From assembly GCA_964017195.1 (NCBI GenBank), contig OZ024897.1, positions 8,693,951 through 8,757,950 on the forward strand: a stretch of DNA of 64,000 nt, given 5' to 3'. Position numbers and translations under genes: made by a program. The stretch comes from Siderastrea radians (Eukaryota > Cnidaria > Anthozoa > Scleractinia > Rhizangiidae). The notes under the pieces are model-generated. The model searched no databases. It worked only from the letters and a program-made list of their open reading frames with translations, and had not been told where the DNA came from. This document shows positions 20,193-30,860 of the stretch, one piece after another; positions within the stretch are counted from its first letter, which is position 1, and each line of letters starts with the position of its first letter.

Positions 20193-22906
20193 ACTCGCAC
20201 CTAATTTTGTACCGGTACTTCTGAAGTGTGACCATTAAAGTGAAAGCTGATGAGCAGTACTTTCCCGTAGCGCTGTTGATGTTCTTGTGCAAGGTGATTC
20301 AAACGTTTGAGTCTGTTGGTGACATTCTAAAGTGTGACCAATATTGGTTATAACTTTTAAGTCATGTGACCATTTGCATATATGCCTGTGGCTTTTTGTC
20401 CTACAATATCTTTCAAAACAAAACTTGGAATGCTTTTTACTTTCGATCCCTTTTTTGAGAGTGAAAGGTTTAAACAATTTATTGTAGCCGACAATAAACT
20501 CTAGGTGATGCCAACAGTTTCTTGGTGTACCCTTTCAGAGATTGAACTGTTCCTTCTTCAAGGGGACGTTAACACCGATGACACTAAGGGGGAGTTTATT
20601 CGAGGGAGAACTCTCAGCAGAGGGAATGGGGTGACCATGTAAACTGGAAGTATAACCAAGAGTTGCTCTCCCTCATACTGTTTTAGATGATATTTAATAT
20701 TGCAAATTGAAGTATACACAACTATACGTGAGGGGGGAGAACTCTTGTTGTTTTTAAATGATCGTGGTAAAAAAATATTTAACTATTCTCTCTGGGGTCT
20801 CAGCATTAAATAGCCTTAGAACTCTGATTACGTAAACCTGACGCACCGCTTGCAGTCCGTGGCTGTAATCTGCCACACGTTTCTGTAGTGTGGGTCCTTA
20901 TATAACGCCTCTCCTTTTTCACAATAGTTGATTCAGTCTTGTCGGTGTGACGATTGCTTCTTTTCGCGCCACACCCGCCTCCCAGCAGCGCTGAACAAGC
21001 AGTTCACCAGGAACTGCCTGCTTCTGACGGCCTCAGGCTGAGTCTCCCATATCTTATCTAGTCTTATCTTGTTTGCGGATGGCCCTTGTGAGAATATATT
21101 ACAACAACAGTAACAATTTGATATGTACAGAGTAAGCAAAAACCAAATTTCGAAATAAATTCTAAGAGAAACTAACCGAAATAACAACTAATGTAACTAG
21201 ATTGCTCCAGGGGAGCTGTATTATCGACCAAAACACCGCATTTTGTTTTTGCTTCGTCCTCTCTCAGGGAAAAAAACGGTCAAACCGGCATTGAAATGCG
21301 CTGGCAATTGCGCGTTCTGTTGCCCTTATACGGTAAAATGACACAACAGTGGAATAATCTTATTTAATTGGCAAAATTCTGCTGGTGCAAGTTTAAAAAT
21401 GCATTGTAGTAAGTCTCTCGGAAGGTTGTAAATACAGTGGTCTTGCGTCGCTTCCGGCCGGTAGCGATGACAGGCAAAACCACAATAACTACAACTGTGG
21501 TGCAGCAAAAGATAAAACAATAACTACATGCAATTGTGGAAAGGTTGACACGTAACACCCTAAATGGGACCAATACTACCTTTTTATCCCCCTTAAAGGT
21601 GTGGCAGTGCCCTTTGACATGAGAGTTCCTCTTCCGACGATTTATATGAGACGTGCCAAATCAACGCGAGCTCTGCATAGAGTTTGTTCTGGAATGTGGT
21701 GAGACTGTTTTCAATATCAAAACTTTTCTTGCGCCACGATGTTTTTGTGGCCAGGTTTCTTCTCATCAGAGCCCTGAAGAAACGTTCACAAGCACGCGAA
21801 CCCTGCCAGCCCGGTTGTCTAAAAGAAGACAACCGCGCCCTAACTTGCCCGGATTTAAAAGTTAACCAAGGTTTCTATTTCTCTAGTTAAAAAGTGTTTT
21901 CACTGCTAATTATAAGCTACAGTTTGAAGTCGAACATAAGGCAAAAATATGGGAACCTATATCGTCAATCCACCAAACTGCATTCAAAATTGATGCTACT
22001 CCCGGGTTAGTTTACTGACGTTGCTGTGAACAACCGGGAACTTGAAGAGAAGTCAACGAAAAGCACGCGAACCCAAATCTTTGCGTACCATCCTTGTAAA
22101 TTAATGCAAAGCGATGGCGCAAGTGTGTTAGGTATCAGTTTATCAAGACGATGCTTCAAAGGAAAATGGCTATTTGTCATTTGTTCACCTCTCTGATCTT
22201 GAAAAACACCTGCAAGCCAAGAAACGAACACAGGGTTTTGGTGGTATGCATGATTGGAGGCTTCCTCGCATTGACTCTCCCAGAGTGTAGTATAATTGGG
22301 TACTGACAAACCAACAGAGCAGGAAGGGAAGGGAGAATAGGAGGCAAAAATACAAGGGAAAACCTAAATGCTCTGAGTTAACATCAACCTGCAGCCCTGG
22401 CTTAGAGCATTGGTTTACTTGAATAAGACAGAAAACCATTCTTTTGGGAACGTTTTTGGTTTGCTTCTTGGCAACTGTAATCCGTGTATTCTGCCATTGC
22501 TATACAAAATAAGAATGGCCAGATAGTCCCCAAAAGATGTGCCGCTTGTATTCTATCGCAAAAACATGTGTGTCCAAAAAGAGTGGATTGTTTTTCGAAA
22601 AATGATTTCCGCAATAAAAGATACCTGTTTGAAAAATAAAAACGTTGTCGGGTAAAAGGTATAAACGACGGACAGTGCGACACCAGTGTGACTGTTACCC
22701 ACTTTCGTTTATTGATAATAAACATGTTTTCATTGCCAGAAAATTAAGGGATGCTGTGCTATTATAATGTGACGTGCATGGTGTCCAAGAACAGAGGCAA
22801 TTTCTCACGCTTCCCAGAACACCTTTGGGTGGATCGTTCATGGTTTATGCTTTTTGCCCAACAACGTTTTGTCAAGTTAGGTGCAATTTCTTACTAAAAC
22901 TAACCT

Positions 22907-25900
22907 TCACATTCCAAAATCAAACGTCACGTTATCTCCAATCAGCATGAATGGCGCAAAGTCCCTCACGTCAGGATAGCCGTTACTTCTCATCCACTTC
23001 ATGGCTTGGTGAAGAGATTCACTCGCACTTTCTCCACGAACAAGATGCTCGTAGAAACGACTCATCAACTGCTCTGTTGCACTGTCTCCCAAGGCCCACA
23101 GGGCCACCAACACTGAGCGTGCACCGGATCCTAAAAATGCTCGAGCAATTCCAACAACTCCCTCGGATCTGATCTGCCCACGAGCAGTATGGCAACAACC
23201 AAGTACAACTAGTTTGGCTCGCAATCGAACTTGTGAAATGTCAGCCATAGTCAATAAGTAGTCTTTCTCGGATGGAATCGCGTTAATGGGGCTTTGTGGG
23301 GTGAGGGCAATTTCACCTCTTTCGGCATTACCATGTGCAGCGAAATGTATCAGACTCACTGAGTGTATGCTTTGAAGAACAGCCTGCTTCGTTGCTTGCT
23401 TTCCTAACAAGGGCTGAACTCCAAAGAGTCGTCCAATCATTTCTGCTTCCCTTCTTGCACAGGGCAATGGAGGAAGCCTCTCAATGCGTCCTTTGTAAAG
23501 CACCTCACCAACATCGGGTTCGCCCACAATCAGTGCACCAGTCTGACTGTGATAATCCGCTCGACTGTCGTGAATGAGCTTGAGAGTCGTCAAAGAAGGA
23601 ACAACGCGGATCCTGTAAGACTCTGACAAGTACCTCCCACTTTCATCCTTTAACGCTGCAAATGGAACCTTGTACAAGAAGCGATCAAGAACAATGATGA
23701 TTTCTGGTTCGTCAAGGAAGTCAGCCACAGGAGCGATGATCATTTTGTAACATTCAGCTAGAGTGGGCACGGGTTGTTGGTCTTCGTCTTCTTCATCTTC
23801 TACTAGACGGACGCCTACCGAGCCATCTCTCTGGGTAGATTTACGTGTTAGGTCATTGAGTTTCGAAGGAAGCAATGACCGATCTTCGCAGTGTTCTGGA
23901 GGTAAACCACGAAACGTCCTGACAGTCTCCTCACTGAAAACTTCGTGCACATTTCGTTTTGTTCCTTTGTTAACAAAACATTCATTGACGTTTGTTTGTC
24001 GGAAACGTATTGGTTGGTTAGCTTTAAGGACCCACAAAACCATATAACAAGCCCAGTAGGAAAGGTATAAACAAGTACAGTTAATTTCTTTTTCCATAAT
24101 CCTTTCAATATTGAACCATGTCTGCGGATCGACGGATAATTGTTGTTTCACAGCATACTGAGCTGACATTAGGTCTGCCAGGGCTCTGGCCCGTCCAAGC
24201 TCTACAACGTACAGAGCTTTATTAGGATTCCCAGTTTTACAGAACTGTGCGCTGAGAAACTGATAGCAAAAATTGTGTAGATCCAATAGCGATATTTTGA
24301 AGTGATCATTGTCTTTGAGGAAGCTTCGCATTTCCTCGCACTTTTGAAGGCTTGATAAAAGATCAGAAACGATCTCCTCTTGTGCTTTAAATCCTTCCGA
24401 CAACAGGTCGCATGCAAGGTAAAAGTGCATCATAAGTTGCTTCTCTCTGTCACCGATCTCTTTACTCACTGTAAGAGATTTCCCGTGACATTCTTTAGCC
24501 TTGCCATATTCACCGAGAGAATGATACACAGTTCCTAGGTTTCCATAACATGCAGCTTCTCCTTCTTTGTAGCCAATTTCTTCATTGACCAGAAGTGCTT
24601 TCTTTTGATACTCTTCAGCCTTTACATGTTCACCGAGTGATAGATAGACAGTTCCAAGGTTTCCATAACAGGCAGATTCTCCTTTTCTGTCACCAATTTC
24701 ATTTCGGATCACAAGCGCTTTGTTATGATATTCTTCAGCTTTCCTATATTCACCGAGTAATGCATAAACTTCCCCTAAATTTGCATAACCTAAAGCTTGC
24801 CCTTCTCTGTTGCCAGTTTCTTGTTCAATTGCAAGCGATTTCTTGTAATATTCTTCAGCCTTTGCATATTCACCGAGATACTGATACACTGTTCCAAGGT
24901 TTCCATAACCTGAAGCTTCTCCTTGTCTGTCGCCAATTTCTCTACTTATCAAAAATGCTTTCTCTTGATTCTCTACAGCCTTACCATAATCACCTTGTGA
25001 TCTATACACATTTCCGAGGGTTCCATAACATGCAGCTTCTCCTGCTCTATGGCCAATTTCCTTTCTGATCATAAGTGCTTTCTTTTGATATTCTTCAGCC
25101 TTGCTATATTCACCGAGAGATTTATACACGCTTCCTAGATTTCCATATCCTGAAGCTTCTCCTTCTCTGTCACCAATCTCTTTTGCAATCGCAAGTGCTT
25201 TGTTGTGATATTCTTCAGCCTTTCCATAATCGGCGAGAGAGTTATATGCAAGTCCTAGGTTTCCATAACATACAGCTTCTCCTTCTCTGTCGCCAATTTG
25301 TTTCCGGATCACAAGTGCTTTCTTTTGATACTCTTCAGCCCTGCCATATTCACCGATAGATTGATACACAGTCCCCAGGTTTCCATAACACGTAGCTTCT
25401 CCTTTCCTGTTGCCAATTTCTTTTGTGATCAAAAGTGCTTTGTTCTGATATTCTTCTGCCTTGCGATATTCACCGAACGATTTATACACGGTGCCAAGGT
25501 TTCCATAACATGTTGCTTCCCCTGTTTTGTGGCCTATTTCCTTATTGATCGTTAGTGCTTTCTTTTGGTATTCTTCAGCCTTGTCATATTTGCCAAGAGA
25601 TCGATATACAGTTCCCAGGTTTCCACAATTTACAGCTTGTCCTTGTTTGTCGCCAATTTTCCTTGTGATCACAAGTGCTTTCTTCTGGTATTCTTCAGCT
25701 TTGTTATGTTCACCCAGATACTGATACACGGTTCCAAGATTTCCATAACATCTAGCTTCTCCTCTTCTGTCGCAAGTTTCCTTGCTGATTAAAAGTGCCC
25801 TTTTTTGATGTTCTTCAGCCTTGCGATATTGACCAAGATGTTCATAGACGTTTCCCAGGTTTACAAAACACGTAGCCTCTCCTCGTTTGTCGCCAGTTTC

Positions 25901-27007
25901 TTTTGTGATCACAAGAGCCTTCTTCAGATACTCTTCTGCCTTGTCGTATTTACAAAGAGATAGATACACCCTACCTAGATTTTTATAAGAAGCAACTTGT
26001 CCTTCTTTGAAGCCAATCTCTTTCGCTATTTTAAAAGCTTTCTCTTCATATTCTTCAGCCTTGCTATATTCACCGAGATCTGTGTACACAATTCCCAGGT
26101 TGGCATAACATGCCGCTTCTCGTTCTCTGTCACCAGTTGCTCTACTGATTTGAAGGGATTTCTTTTGATATTCTTCAGCCTTAGCATATTCACCCAAAGA
26201 GATATACACCATTCCAAGGCTTCCATAGCATCTAGCTTCTCCTATTCTGTCGCTAATTTCCTTTCTAATCACAAGCGCGTTGTTTAGGCATTCTTCAGCC
26301 TTGCCATATTCACAGAGGGATTGATAAATGATTCCTAAGTTTCCATAAAAAGTAGCTTCTCCTTCTCTGTCTCCAATTTCTTTTGTCATCTCAAGTGCTT
26401 TCTTTTGGTATTCTATAGCCTTGTCATATTTACCGAGAGATTGATAAATGGTTCCTAAGTTTCCGTAACAGGTAGCTTCTCCCTTTTTGTCGCCAATTTT
26501 TTTTGTGATTACAAGGGCTTCTAGTTGATGTTGCTCAGCCTTATCATGTTCACTGAGAGCCTGATACACAGTACCAAGACTTCTATGACACGTGGCTTCC
26601 CTTTGCCTTTCCCCAGTTTCTATCATGAGGTCGAGTGCTTTTTTGTAGAACTCTTTTGCTTCTATGTATTTACTTTGACGGTGATAAAATTTCGCCTGGT
26701 AGAAGGTTATCTTGCCTTCTTCAGTTCTTTCACCACATCCGCGGAGAAAGTTAAGAAGCTTTCTACAGCAGTCTAATCCATTCGTGTGGTCATCGATTTG
26801 ATAAAACCCTTTCAACAAAACTGACCATAGCCCTATGTAGACTAATCTGAATGGCTCGCTTTCTTTCTTTAAAGCTTTGTTGTTAAAAAGAATCAAACAT
26901 TCCTTGCACAACTCAATGGCTTTTGAAACACGACAGGTGTTGATGAGGAAATTGGACACGACTATACTGATCAAGATGGTCTGTATAATTTCGTCTATAC
27001 TATCCAT
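22907..27007 (-). CDS. TPR-CHAT protein B (TTC28-like putative caspase-like protease), 1,366 aa
   Basis: It has the same architecture as the paralogue at 10,311-13,214: a hydrophobic helical N-terminus, about nineteen 40-residue TPRs, a linker, and a CHAT domain with His1225 in HFAAHG and Cys1272 in LGCCHTARG. I place the start at the ATG at 27,005-27,007 (MDSIDEIIQ), which aligns with the paralogue's start. It lies 11 bp after a strong splice acceptor (TTTCTGGTTTCCAG on the minus strand, ending at 27,019). The frame stays open further upstream, but that sequence is the intron's pyrimidine tract. It is 399 residues longer than the paralogue, almost exactly ten TPRs. The intact frame suggests function. 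The natural trigger and substrate are unknown. Confidence 0.88.
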   Translation of the reverse strand: MDSIDEIIQTILISIVVSNFLINTCRVSKAIELCKECLILFNNKALKKESEPFRLVYIGLWSVLLKGFYQIDDHTNGLDCCRKLLNFLRGCGERTEEGKITFYQAKFYHRQSKYIEAKEFYKKALDLMIETGERQREATCHRSLGTVYQALSEHDKAEQHQLEALVITKKIGDKKGEATCYGNLGTIYQSLGKYDKAIEYQKKALEMTKEIGDREGEATFYGNLGIIYQSLCEYGKAEECLNNALVIRKEISDRIGEARCYGSLGMVYISLGEYAKAEEYQKKSLQISRATGDREREAACYANLGIVYTDLGEYSKAEEYEEKAFKIAKEIGFKEGQVASYKNLGRVYLSLCKYDKAEEYLKKALVITKETGDKRGEATCFVNLGNVYEHLGQYRKAEEHQKRALLISKETCDRRGEARCYGNLGTVYQYLGEHNKAEEYQKKALVITRKIGDKQGQAVNCGNLGTVYRSLGKYDKAEEYQKKALTINKEIGHKTGEATCYGNLGTVYKSFGEYRKAEEYQNKALLITKEIGNRKGEATCYGNLGTVYQSIGEYGRAEEYQKKALVIRKQIGDREGEAVCYGNLGLAYNSLADYGKAEEYHNKALAIAKEIGDREGEASGYGNLGSVYKSLGEYSKAEEYQKKALMIRKEIGHRAGEAACYGTLGNVYRSQGDYGKAVENQEKAFLISREIGDRQGEASGYGNLGTVYQYLGEYAKAEEYYKKSLAIEQETGNREGQALGYANLGEVYALLGEYRKAEEYHNKALVIRNEIGDRKGESACYGNLGTVYLSLGEHVKAEEYQKKALLVNEEIGYKEGEAACYGNLGTVYHSLGEYGKAKECHGKSLTVSKEIGDREKQLMMHFYLACDLLSEGFKAQEEIVSDLLSSLQKCEEMRSFLKDNDHFKISLLDLHNFCYQFLSAQFCKTGNPNKALYVVELGRARALADLMSAQYAVKQQLSVDPQTWFNIERIMEKEINCTCLYLSYWACYMVLWVLKANQPIRFRQTNVNECFVNKGTKRNVHEVFSEETVRTFRGLPPEHCEDRSLLPSKLNDLTRKSTQRDGSVGVRLVEDEEDEDQQPVPTLAECYKMIIAPVADFLDEPEIIIVLDRFLYKVPFAALKDESGRYLSESYRIRVVPSLTTLKLIHDSRADYHSQTGALIVGEPDVGEVLYKGRIERLPPLPCARREAEMIGRLFGVQPLLGKQATKQAVLQSIHSVSLIHFAAHGNAERGEIALTPQSPINAIPSEKDYLLTMADISQVRLRAKLVVLGCCHTARGQIRSEGVVGIARAFLGSGARSVLVALWALGDSATEQLMSRFYEHLVRGESASESLHQAMKWMRSNGYPDVRDFAPFMLIGDNVTFDFGM
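24490..26650 (-). repeat. 120-bp tandem coding repeat array (18-19 TPR units)
   Basis: Within the TPR-CHAT B exon, the words TTCCATAAC, GCTTCTCCTT and TTCTTCAGCCTT recur every 120 bp on the plus strand. Each unit encodes one 40-residue TPR. The neighbouring paralogue has only about nine units. Such arrays change length easily by unequal crossover. Confidence 0.9.
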
Positions 27008-27356
27008 GTCAGTCGTTTCTGGAAACCAGAAAAAGAAAAAAAAGCAAAAAGAAATGTGGTACTTTAACTTACACATATGCGGCAGCTTTTTTAGAATGTA
27101 TATGTCGTAAAAAAGATGAATAATTGGTCGTTTACAAGAACTGATAAACGCACGTGGCAAAAGTTTTATGAGAGTGTAAAATACCATACAAGGAGAACGG
27201 AAAATTGTACGAGATAGCGGGGTTTGAGATAGCGAAAGGTGTGTCAAATTTCGTATTTATTCACCAAACTGAATACACGGGGCTAGTTTCAAGGGGGTTA
27301 GTTTCTAAAGAAACTGTGGTGCTACGTCGGTGAGGAAGTGAAATACAAGACTTTGG

Positions 27357-27603
27357 ATTTATCAACTGAGTTGAGAAGGTAAACTGACCATCGTAAATTA
27401 AAGAGATTGAAAGCTGACTTTTCGAGCGTTAGCCCTTCGTCAGAGCGAATCCACCGTCAAGAGATTTAAAGCTGACGTTTCGAGCGTTAGCCCTTCGTCA
27501 GAACGAATCCTGACGAAAGCGTCTGACGAAGGGCTAACGGTCGAAACGTCAACTTTCAATCTCTTTACGGTGGCCAATTTACCTTATCAATTCAGCTGAT
27601 AAA
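27357..27603. mobile_element. Inverted-repeat remnant with three hammerhead-ribozyme-like cores (Penelope-like)
   Basis: The outer sequence at 27,361-27,420 is an inverted match to 27,550-27,603 (TATCA, AAGGTAAA, AAAGAGATTGAAAG). Inside are three 28-base cores: 27,416-27,443 and 27,474-27,501 on the minus strand, and 27,523-27,550 on the plus strand. They read CTGACGA, then a short stem-loop, then GAAACGTC (GAAAAGTC in the first). This is the hammerhead pattern CUGANGA, stem II, GAAA, UH. Hammerhead motifs are known in the terminal repeats of Penelope-like retroelements. No reverse transcriptase is left here. Confidence 0.55.
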
Positions 27604-27684
27604 TCCAACGTTTTGAGTGCATGTATAACCTGCGATCGGGCCAGGGACGTTCCCAGGCAATTTTTGGCAGTACGCATAAGGCCA

Positions 27685-27920
27685 GTCCAGGAGCCAGTCC
27701 GACACTTAGCCAAAGGGAGGGAAACATAATTACCTTTATCACTACAATTACAGTCAAAAAGCCATTTTATTATTTCTGTGGTATTCTTGCTCTTACATAT
27801 CATGTCCAGGAGCCAGTCCGACACTTAGCCAAAGGGAGGGAAACATAATTACCTTTATCACTACAATTACAGTCAAAAAGCCATTTTATTATTTCTGTGG
27901 TATTCTTGCTCTTACATATC
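27685..27920. repeat. Near-perfect 119-bp tandem duplication
   Basis: A 117-bp block starting GTCCAGGAGCCAGTCCGACA at 27,685 repeats at 27,804 with a period of 119 and, by eye, no differences. It is therefore either recent or an assembly artefact. Confidence 0.85.
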
Positions 27921-28734
27921 GACTTAGGCTTATTGCGCTTTACAGCAGTATTTGGATTTCCTGTGTACGACAACTGCACGCAGTTGGTTTTCCAAAGTAC
28001 AATAGTGAACTTAAAGCGCGTTTAAATAGTTCTTCTGATGGGACAACAAAAAATGTTCTCTTATTTTCTTGGTAACTGAAAACTAACTCGAGATAATATA
28101 TAATTATTCCTGCCAGGAAGTAGTTGCAATTAAAAAGAAAAAGTTTCTTGCTTTTTTTTTAGCAAAAAATTCTCGTACTACACTTTTGGTGTCCATCAGA
28201 GTGTCTCTATAAGCCTGCAAAAGCGCCAGAGAAGAGACCCGCTCAGTTCTCATGGTTCAGCGCTTGTAGGTCTGGATTCTGTGCACGGCACTAAATGATC
28301 GTCTGGAGTTGCAGTAGACACAGAAATTGTAAGAAGAATAGCAAAAACTGTTGATGGTTTCCATGGTCTCCACTAGCCCATTGGGTTTTTAGGTAGCACG
28401 CGCCGTCTTTGCCTTTCATCTTAGAACTTGTTTGTCGTAGGTCACTTATCGGAAAGATCGCTCTCGTAAGTGCTGTACATCTTATCAAATACTGCTTTGC
28501 TGGTGGAGGAGATATATATGAGCAACAGATATTGACCTTGAGATCGGTCGTTATAGCACAGCAATAAATAAACAGCTCTGTAACCTTGCGAGCAGGCTCA
28601 ATTATTGAATTATACGCACGAGTAATTTGACGGCGGAGCTGTGATTCGTGAGCCGGCTAGAAGAATCGGGCTAATCAGCGCTAATACTGCTTGGGGTTAC
28701 GTATCTGCTAGCACACTGATGCGGTGTCGTTGCG

Positions 28735-29040
28735 CTACACATAAACGCACATGCTGGGTTCCATCCTACAATCGGCTGAAATTTCCTCTGCGCCCAAGTA
28801 AAGTTCGTCCCAAACCATAGGGTCGTTTCTTTCTTCTGTCATTTCATTTAACACTACCCCTACTTTCTTTGTTACTTGTATGAGGTTGAAGTTCTCTCTT
28901 CGGAGGATATTGGATAGGGCAACTGTGTTGGACAAGACATGTCTCGTGGTGCAAAGTGCAATAATGGAATCAAACTGTTTGATAGACACTGAACTAACAC
29001 TGAGTGCGACCACAGTCACTAAGTCGCGCTATAAATGGAA
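28735..29040 (-). pseudogene. hAT-type / zinc-finger MYM-like transposase fragment
   Basis: The minus-strand frame contains CTTRHVLSNTVALSNILRRE, a KVGVVLNEMTEERND segment and a WDELYLGAEEISADC segment. These fit the central region of ZMYM1/52-kDa-repressor-like proteins derived from hAT transposases. Only about 95 residues are present. There is no zinc finger and no catalytic block. It is a fragment; the assignment rests on recall of family style and was not checked by search. Confidence 0.4.
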
Positions 29041-29059
29041 TCAGCTTGGACTGCGGAGA

Positions 29060-30180
29060 TAATACAATACGCCCAGGCACATTCTTCCGCAACTGCTGAA
29101 GAAACTGTCAGTTTCGAAATTGCAAAATTTTACCTTATCGTTTCATCTATATGGATTTTCCATTTCTCCTGTATTATAAACCGTTAAATTAAGAAAAATG
29201 ATATTAACGACAGAAAATTCTGGTACGCACTTGCGTATTTCGCGTAAAGGCAGGACCGCCCCTGCAGACCAAATTGTAGCAGCACTCTTATTTTCTATTG
29301 TGTGGTTCGCTCACTGCAAGTGGGCCTGACACAATCTCTCACAGAAGCCAAAATTTGGCCGCCGGAATCCCGTAATCTGATTGGCTGTTGGAATCACCAG
29401 AAATGAACCGACCAGCGAGTGAACCACCATTAGTAGAGAGCTAGGGAGCAAGTTGCTTTGTTTTTTGTATGTTTTGTCGATTGTGGATGCAGTAGTATGA
29501 TTTGTTTGGTTTTAATGCACATTTGCAATTATGAAGCATCGAAGATACCGTCCATATTCATACTGGATGATTTGAGTAAAGAGCGGCAAAGTTGAAGCCT
29601 ATCATGTCACGAGCTCGTACTGGACCCTCGACTATTACAGCAGGCAGGAAGGTAGTCAGGCAAGCAAGAAAGGGATTTTACTCTCGTTATCTCCAAGGCC
29701 CGCTATTTCACGTTACCCTTGAGAGTTTGCGATAGGGGGTTCTACTGAAGGAAACAATAAACATGATCGTGTTCACACTACAGTGACGACTCTTTCAAAC
29801 AACAGTTAAAAAAATAAAGAGTAAGAAAAAAAGAGTAAGCAATACAACTGATCTTCGAAAATGACTTACCGTGCTCCGATCCTTTTGAGATAGAAATGAA
29901 ACCGAAACGGGCTAGCAGTAACAACAGGGAATTTCCCTACAAAACAAAAACATCGTGTCATGCTCTGACTAGAATCTAGCAAACTGTCCATAGGGCGATA
30001 GCCTGCGAACGCAGACGCAGGCGAAAATTCATTGCAAACTAAATTAGGATTATATCTGTCGAAATCCGCATCTTCTTTATTTCCTCAATGATGTTTAAGT
30101 CATTTAACGTTATGTTTCGTTTTAGTTTTTTCGTTTGACTTTTCGAAGGCCCTCGATACCTGTCGATACTGACGCACATC
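29060..30180. other. Non-coding stretch, nothing recognised
   Basis: Only weak inverted words (GTGGTTCGCTCACT near 29,301 and AGCGAGTGAACCAC near 29,415) hint at another small inverted-repeat element. No coding sequence or RNA gene was recognised. Confidence 0.4.
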
Positions 30181-30183
30181 AGA

Positions 30184-30469
30184 TAGAGCGGTTTTCAAAT
30201 GAGTGTCGTAAAACCAAAACCAAAGCAATTACTCTGACCAATCACAACAGGAACAAAACACAAAATGAACCAATCAGAAATCAAATCAAATACAAGCAAT
30301 TGGCGCTAAGCGCGGGAAAACGCGTGCGAGCAAGTCACGATTGGTTTTGGTTTTACGCCTGATTGGTTGAGAAAGTGGCGCGAGTTTTTTTAACCAATCA
30401 GAGAGCCTAGTAATGCAAAACCAAAGCAAACACAACATTACTTTCGACACTCAATTGAAAACTGCTCTA
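30184..30469. mobile_element. 286-bp MITE with TAGAGCGGTTTTCAA ends
   Basis: The left end TAGAGCGGTTTTCAAATGAG is matched in inverted orientation by the right end, giving about 25 bp with three mismatches. Inside, CCAATCA and AAACCAAAGCAA also recur in inverted order. No transposase is present, and the target duplication is not clear. Confidence 0.7.
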
Positions 30470-30538
30470 GTTGTGCAATAAAAGAAAAACCTCTTGTCAT
30501 AAATCCTCATGTTACCGAACAGGCAATCAGTTTCCTAC

Positions 30539-30860
30539 CACAGGTAGCCCAAGCTCTTAAGGGAGCCGTCAACATGACACTGCGTAACACCGTTATATTC
30601 ATAAGAGTTTGTATGGGAATATAACGATCGTACAAAATAGTTCAAAATAGGGGAAAGAGATTTAATGAAATCGACTTACCTGCCCTCTTCTGTGTATAAC
30701 TTGTGTTTCTATGGCATTCGGAGGCGTTTCAAAGCGTTTCCAGTGGGTTTTAGGTTCTCTGTTTTCCTCTCCTTAGAGGAATTACATATAAACTCTTATA
30801 AATATAACGCTGTTACGCAATGTCATGTTGACGGCTCCCTTAGGAGCTTGGGCTACCAGT
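30539..30860. mobile_element. 322-bp short member of the ACAGGTAGCCC inverted-repeat family
   Basis: The ends read ACAGGTAGCCCAAGCTC and, inverted, ACTGGTAGCCCAAGCTC. The inverted similarity extends about 80 bp inward. The flanks GTTTCCTAC and GTTTCCTGC agree at eight of nine bases, a likely 9-bp target duplication. The tips match those of the large element at 32,240-35,007, so both are probably mobilised by the same transposase. A strong donor-like GGGCAG/GTAAGT on the minus strand near 30,680 suggests a transcribed internal exon. Confidence 0.7.

Larger units (their letters stand above)
20223..27007. repeat. Segmental duplication, copy B (pair of 7,705-13,214)
   Basis: This copy is collinear and in the same orientation as copy A, covering the non-coding 3' flank and the TPR-CHAT exon. 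Differences include the missing Harbinger-like MITE, an extra block of about 270 bp at 21,345-21,614 flanked by TGACAC/TGACAT, and an expanded TPR-coding array. Both copies keep an intact ORF. Confidence 0.85.

Noticed and set aside
24490..26650. Regular 120-bp spacing considered as a CRISPR-like array or satellite
   Set aside because: The unit is protein-coding (40-residue TPR), in frame, with variable sequence throughout rather than fixed repeats and unique spacers.
24595..26776. Long plus-strand ORFs opposite the TPR array
   Set aside because: They are shadows of the repeated minus-strand coding sequence. Their Phe/Leu/Cys-rich pattern simply mirrors the 120-bp unit.
26930..27247. N-terminal extension of about 80 residues on TPR-CHAT protein B
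   Set aside because: The open frame upstream of 27,007 crosses a pyrimidine-rich tract and a CAG splice acceptor and has no counterpart in the paralogue, so it is taken as intron.
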